The notes under the pieces were generated by a model, which was not told where the DNA came from, ran no database searches, and was given only the letters and a program-made list of their open reading frames with translations. A program made the position numbers and the translations under genes. From NCBI RefSeq assembly GCF_029590555.1, contig NZ_CP081001.1, forward strand, positions 2,542,001-2,606,000: DNA of 64,000 nt, in the 5' to 3' direction. Below, piece by piece: positions 58,410 to 64,000 of this stretch. Position 1 is the stretch's first letter. Each line of letters starts with the position of its first letter. The stretch comes from Sphingobium sp. V4 (GTDB lineage Bacteria; Pseudomonadota; Alphaproteobacteria; Sphingomonadales; Sphingomonadaceae).

Positions 58410-59006
58410 CTATGGCTTCTCCGCCGGCTTAGGCTCCACAGGAGGCGGGACGATCACGGCGGGAAGCGCGACATGCACCTCGACCCGGCGGTTCTTCGCC
58501 CGGCCTTCGGGATCGTCGCTGCCATCCTCCCGCCCATTGGGGGCGATCGGCCGGGTTTCGCCGAGCGCGACCAGGCTGATGCGCCCCCTGGCCACGCCCT
58601 TCTCGACCAGATAGTCGCGCACCAATTCCCCCCGGATGCGGGAGGCGACCCGGTTGTCGCCGTCGCTGCCGCGCGAATCGCTGTGACCGCGCAGGGTTAC
58701 GGGGCCGCCGGCCTTCATCGCGGGCGTCGCCAGCAGCCGGTCGAGCGCCGACCTGGCGGCATCGTCCAGCGCCATCGGGGCTTGGCCGAACCCGATCACC
58801 GCGTCCACCGGCTCGATCGCGGGCACATCAGGCTTGTCGATCACCTCGGGACGCAGGATCGAGCGTTGCGGCTCGACAATATTGGCCGCTGCATTGGCTT
58901 CGATCGCATTGGCTGCATCGGCTATCTCACCGGCATCCTTGTCCGTAGGGGCGTGGCACGCGGCCAGCGCACACAGCAGAAGGGGCGTGGGAGCCAATCT
59001 CCTCAT
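58410..59006 (-). CDS. OmpA-family lipoprotein
   Basis: 198 residues from the ATG at 59006 (AAAGGAG upstream), which overlaps the antiporter stop as ATGA. Lipobox CALAAC, then an Ala/Asn/Glu linker and a C-terminal OmpA domain with LRGHSDSRGSDGDNRVAS and KNRRVEVHV, which binds peptidoglycan diaminopimelate in the family. An anchoring protein of Pal type is likely. Pro-rich C-terminal tail. Confidence 0.9.
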   Translation of the reverse strand: MRRLAPTPLLLCALAACHAPTDKDAGEIADAANAIEANAAANIVEPQRSILRPEVIDKPDVPAIEPVDAVIGFGQAPMALDDAARSALDRLLATPAMKAGGPVTLRGHSDSRGSDGDNRVASRIRGELVRDYLVEKGVARGRISLVALGETRPIAPNGREDGSDDPEGRAKNRRVEVHVALPAVIVPPPVEPKPAEKP

Positions 59007-60814
59007 TCTTGCTCTCCTTTCGGCCATATGTCGGCGGGCGGCACATAGGACAGGACCGTGTCGCCGGGTTGGGGCGTCGGCCGCGACGCGTGGGTGAAGA
59101 AACGCAGCGCGCCATTCCTGCGCACCAGCAGCAGCATGTCGCCGCCTTCGGCCAGGGAGGCACGTGCGGCCTCAAAGTCGAACTGCTCGCTGATCCGGGT
59201 CTTGCGGAAGGTCCAGCCCTGTTCCTCGCGCTGCATGATGTCCTCCACGCCATGGCCTGAGGAAAAGAGCGCGCGGCCGCGCAGCGATTCGGGCAGGGCG
59301 CGGGGGTCTTCATCGTCACTGGCGTCGCCCAGCTGATGGACATTGTCGCGGCCGATTTCAGGCGCGAACTCGTTGCAGACCAGCGCATTATAGGCTTCGT
59401 TATCGGTCGTCGCCGCCAGCACCTGGAACCGGGCGAGGTCGAGCCGTTCCTCGGTCGCTTCCGACAATATCTCGCCATGATAGGTCGGGATGCCGGCATG
59501 GCGAGCCGGCGCCAGTCGCTGCCAGCTATTGTCGGCGATCATCACCGGCACCTCCAGCGCTTGTAACTGCGAAGCCAGGCCCAGGCTGAAGGGAGTGGCG
59601 CCCACCAGCAAAAGCCCCTTTTCCTGCGCACCCGTGACCTTCAGCAGGCGGGCCACCGGCTTGATCGAAAAGCCATGGCAGACGATCGTCGCCACCACCA
59701 CCGCGAAGGACAAAGTGACGAGAATCGAGCCGTCGCCATAGCCAAGGCGATCGAGCCGCAGCGCGAACAGGCCGGAAATGGCGACCGCCACGATGCCGCG
59801 CGGAGCGATCCAGGCGACCAGCAGCCGCTCGTTCCAGGGGACGGGCGAGAAGGCGAGGCTCAACAGCACGGTGATCGGCCGGACCAGGAACAGGAGGGCG
59901 AAGAGGAAGCCGAGGAAGCGCCATTCGAACTGACGCAGGACAGCGAGGTCCAGCGAGGCCGACAGGATCACGAACACGCCCGAGATGAGGAGGACCGTGA
60001 CATTTTCCTTGAAGGGCTGGATGTCGCGCAGCGAATCCAGCCGCATGTTCGCCAGCGCCACGCCCATAACCGTGACAGCGAGCAGCCCGGTTTCCTGCTG
60101 GATGATGTTGGACAGGACGAACACCCCGATCACCGCGACCAGCAGCACCGGAGCCTTGAGATATTCGGGCACATGGCCTCGCGGGAAGATCCAGCCGATC
60201 GCGCGCGCCGCGATCCAGCCCAACAGCCCGGCGACGATGGCGGCGGCGATCAGGGAGACGATGACGGTGGCAAGCGAACTCCCCTCCCCCGATCGGCGCA
60301 GATATTCATAGGTGACGACGCCCAGCAGCGCGCCGGTCGGATCGTTGACGATCGCTTCCCATTTCAGGATCGCGCGCGGCCGTGCGGCGACATTGGACTG
60401 ACGCAGCAGCGGCAGCACCACGGTCGGCCCGGTGACAACCAATATGCCCGCGAACAGGATGGCCACCGGCCAGACGAGGCCGGCGATATAATAACAGGCG
60501 AGCGATCCCAATGCCCAGCCGATCGGCGAACCCAGGAGCACCAGGCGCGTGACCGCACCGTCGGTCTTGCGCAATTCGCGAAAATTGAGACTGAGACCAC
60601 CCTCGAACAGGATCAGCGCGACCGCAACCGACACCATCGGCTCCAGCAGGTCGCCGAAGACATGCTCGGGATTGATAAGGTGGAGGACGGGTCCGCCAAC
60701 TACGCCTGCCGCCAGCATCAGGGCGATGGCGGGCCAGCCGGTCCGCCAGGCGATCCATTGCGCGCCGATCCCCAATATGCCGATCAGCGCGATGGAAAGT
60801 GCCTGTTCCTGCAT
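59003..60814 (-). CDS. CPA1-type cation:proton antiporter with TrkA domains
   Basis: 603 residues. Twelve to thirteen helices (~5-390) with ILFEGGLSLNFRELRK and the ion-site motif EAIVNDPTGALLG; then a TrkA-N nucleotide-binding region (~405-520, LLLVGATPFSLGLAS) and a TrkA-C segment near the end (PGDTVLSYVPP). Exchanges Na+ or K+ for H+; the regulatory domain suggests control by nucleotide or ligand. Co-transcribed with the OmpA-like gene. Confidence 0.93.
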   Translation of the reverse strand: MQEQALSIALIGILGIGAQWIAWRTGWPAIALMLAAGVVGGPVLHLINPEHVFGDLLEPMVSVAVALILFEGGLSLNFRELRKTDGAVTRLVLLGSPIGWALGSLACYYIAGLVWPVAILFAGILVVTGPTVVLPLLRQSNVAARPRAILKWEAIVNDPTGALLGVVTYEYLRRSGEGSSLATVIVSLIAAAIVAGLLGWIAARAIGWIFPRGHVPEYLKAPVLLVAVIGVFVLSNIIQQETGLLAVTVMGVALANMRLDSLRDIQPFKENVTVLLISGVFVILSASLDLAVLRQFEWRFLGFLFALLFLVRPITVLLSLAFSPVPWNERLLVAWIAPRGIVAVAISGLFALRLDRLGYGDGSILVTLSFAVVVATIVCHGFSIKPVARLLKVTGAQEKGLLLVGATPFSLGLASQLQALEVPVMIADNSWQRLAPARHAGIPTYHGEILSEATEERLDLARFQVLAATTDNEAYNALVCNEFAPEIGRDNVHQLGDASDDEDPRALPESLRGRALFSSGHGVEDIMQREEQGWTFRKTRISEQFDFEAARASLAEGGDMLLLVRRNGALRFFTHASRPTPQPGDTVLSYVPPADIWPKGEQE

Positions 60815-60886
60815 GGTGTTAGGATAGACAGGCGATCAAGGGCGCGTCACCCCCGATATTTTTACGCATTGGGGAACAAAGAGGAA

Positions 60887-60918
60887 GGCCGGGCGTGGCG
60901 ATGTCGCCAAGCCCGGCC
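60887..60918 (-). terminator. Terminator of the DUF4168 gene
   Basis: Long stem GGCCGGGC / GCCCGGCC continuing as TGGCGA / TCGCCA with one unpaired base each side, 10 bases after the stop codon; a moderately T-rich run follows on the minus strand. Confidence 0.7.
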
Positions 60919-60928
60919 CCGGGGAACA

Positions 60929-61348
60929 TTATTGCTGCGGCGGCTGGGCCGGTTGCGCGGGCGCGGCAGGGTCTGCCGGGGCAGGCGCCGGGGCGGCCGG
61001 GGCGGCCGCCTGGATGCGCTGCTGCAGCGCCGGATCGGCGGCGGCTGCCTGGCCAATCTGATTGAACTTTTCGGGCGGGATGCCCGATGCCTGCAGTGCC
61101 GCGACCATCTTGGGCTGCTTGTCCGCGTCGGGGATGGACGAATCCTGCTGGATCTTCGTCACTTCCACCGCGGCGGCGGCGAACTGCTTGATGTCGGCGT
61201 CACTGAAATTACTGGCGCCGGCAGCCGGAGCGGCCGGGGCCGCAGGTGCGGCGGCCTCGCTCTGGGCGAGGGCGGGATAGGCGGCGAACAATGCGATCGA
61301 GGCGATGCCCGCCTTGAGGAAACCGGTGGTGTTGAGACCCGTCAACAT
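60929..61348 (-). CDS. DUF4168 secreted protein
   Basis: 139 residues from the ATG at 61348 (AGGAG upstream). Signal peptide to about YPALAQ, an Ala/Pro spacer, the DUF4168 helical domain (FSDADIKQFAAAAVEVTKIQ, ~47-110), and an Ala/Pro/Gln tail. Periplasmic or secreted; function unknown. Confidence 0.88.
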   Translation of the reverse strand: MLTGLNTTGFLKAGIASIALFAAYPALAQSEAAAPAAPAAPAAGASNFSDADIKQFAAAAVEVTKIQQDSSIPDADKQPKMVAALQASGIPPEKFNQIGQAAAADPALQQRIQAAAPAAPAPAPADPAAPAQPAQPPQQ

Positions 61349-61526
61349 GCTTCTCCTTGTGATCAAGTTGCTGATCAGACGGCCAAGCTGTGAAATGCGT
61401 TCCGAGCGGGAAAGGGCGGAACGGCGAGTCGTGGGATTCAAAAGATGGCTGGCGCGCGCACATCGGTTCGTCGGCGGCAAGCGGCATCCTGCCGCACCAC
61501 CAATTATTTCGCTATCATAATGAAAA

Positions 61527-61556
61527 TCGGGCCGGATTCGGATGAACCCGGCCCGA
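61527..61556 (-). terminator. Terminator of the M13 peptidase gene
   Basis: Stem TCGGGCCGG / CCGGCCCGA, 12-base loop, eight bases after the stop, followed by TTTTCATTAT on the minus strand. Confidence 0.75.
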
Positions 61557-61563
61557 CCGATTC

Positions 61564-63618
61564 CTACCAGATTTTCACGCGGTCCTTGGGCGCGAGATGG
61601 ATCTTGCCGCCCGGCGCGGGCTTGAAGGCGTCATACCAGGCGTCGAAGTTGCGCACGATGTCGGCGCGATATTGCGACGGCGCGTGCGGATCGGTCACCA
61701 GTCGCTGACGCAGGTTCGCCTCGCGATAATTGCGCCGCCACACCTGCGCCCAGCCGAGGAAGAAGCGCTGGTCGCCGGTCAGCCCGTCGATCACGGGGGC
61801 CTTTTTCCCGCCGAGCGAGGCGTGATAGGCATCGAGCGCGACCGCCAGGCCGCCCAGATCGCCGATATTTTCGCCCAGGGTGAACGCGCCCTTCACATGC
61901 GCGCCGGGGAAGGGTTCGTAGGCGTCATACTGCTTGACCAGCTTGTCGGTCAGGCCCTTGAAGTTCGCGACGTCCTGATCCGTCCACCACTGGTTGAGCT
62001 TGCCGGTCTCGTCATATTTCGCGCCCTGATCGTCGAAATGATGGCTCAGTTCATGGCCGATGACCGCGCCGATGCCGCCATAGTTGACAGCGGGGTCGGC
62101 ATGGGGATCGAAGAAGGGCGGCTGGAGGATGGCGGCGGGGAAGACGATCTCGACCATGCCGAAATTGGCATAGGCGTTGATCTCCATCGGCGTCATGCCC
62201 CATTCCCAGCGATATATGGGCTTGCCGAGCTTGCCGACATTATAGTCGAATTCGAACGCATTGGAGCGCAGGGCATTGCCGAACAGGTCGTCGCGCCTGA
62301 TCTCCAGCCCGCTATAATCCCGCCACTTGTCGGGATAGCCGATCTTGGGGGTGAAGGCGGCCAACTTCTTGTGCGCGCGGGCCTTGGCCTCGTTGCTCAT
62401 CCAGGGCAGTCCGTCGATGCGGCGGCCCATGGCGCCGAGGACATTCTTGACCAGCTGGTCCATCGCCGCCTTGGTTTCGGGCGGGAAATATTGGGCGACA
62501 TAGGCCTTGCCCACTTCCTCGCCCAGCGATTCCTTGAGGAAGGTGACTCCGCGCTTCCACCGCTCCTCGCGCTCGGGCGTGCCGGACAAGGTGGTGCCGT
62601 AGAAGGCGAAGTCGGCGTTTGGGATGCTGTCGGGCAGATAGTCGGCATAGGCGTGCAGGCTGGACAGCAGCAGTCCGTCCTTCAGCACCTGCAACGGCGC
62701 CTTGGCGATCAGCGCCGCTTCGCCGGTCACGGCGCTGGGCTGGGCGACCAGCAATTGCGCTGGCTGGAGATTGTTGGCGGCATAGAAGGCCGCGAAATCG
62801 AAGCCGGGCGCGGCCTTTTGCAGGTCCGCCAGCGCCATCTTGTTATAGGTCTTGTCGGCGTCGCGGCTGTCGATCTGGGTCCAGTGGACCTTGGCGATCT
62901 CCGTCTCGAACGCCATCAGCGCAGCGGCGCGCGACCGGGCATCGGGTTCGCCGGCCAGCGTCAGCATCTTTTCCAGATGGGCGACATAGGCGGTGCGGAT
63001 CGCCGCCATCTTCTCGCCCTGGTCCAGATAATAGTCGCGGTCGGGCAGGCCCAGGCCGCCCTGCATCATCGAGAGGATATAGGTTTCGGGATCCTTGTCG
63101 TCCTGCCCGACATAGAAGCGGAACGGGCCGCGAATGCCGGAACGGGCAGCCTTGGCCGCAACCTTGGCATAGCTCGCCAGGTCGTTCACGCCCTGGATCT
63201 CGGCCAGCCACGGCTTGATCGGGGCCAGCCCCTTCGCCTCGACCGTGACGCCGTCCATATAGGCGGCATAGGCGTTGCCGATCTTGCTGTTCGGGTCGGC
63301 CTGCGCCGCTTCGAGAATGCCCTTGGTGCGGGTGCGCGACAGGTCGTCCAGCGTGTTGAACGCACCATAGTTGGACTTGTCGGCCGGGATCGGCGTGTTC
63401 TTCGCCCAGCTGCCATTGGCATGATCGTAGAAATCGTCGCCCGGCTTCACCGACTTGTCCATGCCGGCGGTGTCGAAGCCGAATGTGCCATAGGTGGGCT
63501 TCACGCCGGTATTGCGGGCGGCGCTGCTCGCGGGCGACGGAGCCGCCTGATCGGCATGGGCCATGGTGGCGGCCAGGGCGAGCGCGGTCGCGGCGGCGCC
63601 CAGGAGGAGGTTCTTCAT
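61564..63618 (-). CDS. M13 (neprilysin-like) metallopeptidase, secreted
   Basis: 684 residues from the ATG at 63618. Signal peptide MKNLLLGAAATALALAATMA, cleavage after AHA. Zinc motif VIGHELSHHFDDQG (HExxH) and downstream GENIGDLGGL (third ligand Glu), NAYANFG substrate-binding motif, and C-terminal residues typical of M13. Periplasmic endopeptidase acting on peptides; often annotated PepO-like. Intact. Confidence 0.95.
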   Translation of the reverse strand: MKNLLLGAAATALALAATMAHADQAAPSPASSAARNTGVKPTYGTFGFDTAGMDKSVKPGDDFYDHANGSWAKNTPIPADKSNYGAFNTLDDLSRTRTKGILEAAQADPNSKIGNAYAAYMDGVTVEAKGLAPIKPWLAEIQGVNDLASYAKVAAKAARSGIRGPFRFYVGQDDKDPETYILSMMQGGLGLPDRDYYLDQGEKMAAIRTAYVAHLEKMLTLAGEPDARSRAAALMAFETEIAKVHWTQIDSRDADKTYNKMALADLQKAAPGFDFAAFYAANNLQPAQLLVAQPSAVTGEAALIAKAPLQVLKDGLLLSSLHAYADYLPDSIPNADFAFYGTTLSGTPEREERWKRGVTFLKESLGEEVGKAYVAQYFPPETKAAMDQLVKNVLGAMGRRIDGLPWMSNEAKARAHKKLAAFTPKIGYPDKWRDYSGLEIRRDDLFGNALRSNAFEFDYNVGKLGKPIYRWEWGMTPMEINAYANFGMVEIVFPAAILQPPFFDPHADPAVNYGGIGAVIGHELSHHFDDQGAKYDETGKLNQWWTDQDVANFKGLTDKLVKQYDAYEPFPGAHVKGAFTLGENIGDLGGLAVALDAYHASLGGKKAPVIDGLTGDQRFFLGWAQVWRRNYREANLRQRLVTDPHAPSQYRADIVRNFDAWYDAFKPAPGGKIHLAPKDRVKIW

Positions 63619-63727
63619 CAAAGCGTCCCTTGCTTGTGACAGGTCGGGCGACCGCATGATGCGCCCGGCATGGGCAGGACTTGAACGCCCGTCAAAGAGC
63701 GATGTCCATGTCGTTGGTCGAAAATTA

Positions 63728-64000
63728 TCAGCGGTTGAAAGGATCGGAAAGCGCAATGTGCGCCGCAAAGGCGCGGGCCAGGCCGGCGGGATCGAGCGGA
63801 TCGAGATGCGGCAGGCGGCCGAGCGAGGAAATTCCCGCGATCCGCGGGATGATCCGCTCATTTTCCGCGTGCGGATCACCGATGAAGGCGATGCCGGCGA
63901 TGGGCACTCCGCGCGCGCGCAGCGCCTCTATGCTGAGCAGGCTGTGGTTGATCGTGCCGAGGCCGGTGCGGGCGCAGAGGATGACCGGCTGGCCCCAATG
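63728..64000 (-). CDS. bioD: Dethiobiotin synthetase, C-terminal 90 residues
   Basis: The visible tail reads PVILCARTGLGTINHSLLSI and IAGIAFIGDPHAENERIIPR, the substrate and nucleotide-binding part of BioD, followed by a proper stop at 63728. The N-terminal P-loop half lies beyond the window. Closes the ureido ring of biotin. bioA is on the same strand about 5.4 kb away. Confidence 0.9.
   Translation of the reverse strand, partial: HWGQPVILCARTGLGTINHSLLSIEALRARGVPIAGIAFIGDPHAENERIIPRIAGISSLGRLPHLDPLDPAGLARAFAAHIALSDPFNR

Overview
The window is a dense, GC-rich (roughly 65%) chromosomal segment of an alphaproteobacterium. Gene content and sequence style point to the family Sphingomonadaceae, most likely a Sphingobium/Sphingomonas-type organism. 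This rests on protein character, the str-operon order, a CtaB-CtaG-CtaE oxidase cluster with a small membrane protein, and an infA-maf-rng-yacG-tRNA operon. It is inference without a database search. Almost all of the window is ordinary core genome; no CRISPR array, defence island, biosynthetic cluster, insertion sequence or intact prophage is visible.

Layout. 1-2.8 kb: the str operon on the minus strand (rpsL, rpsG, fusA cut by the window edge) behind a near-consensus promoter. 2.9-7.1 kb: a membrane-bound GGDEF-EAL protein, a LytM (M23) endopeptidase overlapping a bactofilin gene, and a 36-residue membrane protein. 7.1-15.8 kb (minus): DUF1232, ComM-like ATPase, rlmE, ppx, an M20 peptidase, and yajC-secD-secF followed by an Mth938-like gene that seems to start at CTG inside the secF stop. 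16-20 kb: tRNA-Pro, a small-secreted-protein gene, an isolated endolysin-holin pair of the gene-transfer-agent type, and a LysR regulator divergent from a succinate/acetate CoA-transferase gene. 20.1-20.6 kb is gene-poor and holds an 18-codon ORF with a perfect Shine-Dalgarno. 20.6-29.7 kb (minus): lipoprotein, methyltransferase, thrC, SURF1, and the aa3-type cytochrome oxidase operon ctaC-ctaD-ctaB-small protein-ctaG-ctaE.

29.9-33.7 kb (plus): pyrE-pdxJ-acpS-lepB-AI-2E-family permease, tightly coupled by overlapping stop/start codons. 33.7-49.3 kb: FKBP and cyclophilin isomerases, rpsU, class II aldolase, a fused 5-oxoprolinase, an outer-membrane barrel, two lipoproteins, MgtE, DUF1489, tRNA-Thr, aminopeptidase P, oligopeptidase B and a thioesterase. 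49.3-53.1 kb (minus): a PaoABC-type molybdenum aldehyde oxidoreductase. 53.5-54.95 kb: tRNA-Gly, a scar of an integrated element (an integrase gene that kept both ends and lost its catalytic domain), and tRNA-Phe, its probable attachment site. 55-64 kb (minus): yacG, rng-like, maf, infA, bioA, OmpA-like lipoprotein, a CPA1 antiporter, DUF4168 protein, an M13 peptidase and the 3' end of bioD.

Points that merit a second look: a natural arginine at RpsL position 88 (a streptomycin-resistance position); the orphan lysis cassette with its own palindromic operator; the 18-codon ORF; the integrase scar; and several unannotated-size membrane proteins. I do not see convincing evidence of a wholly new system.
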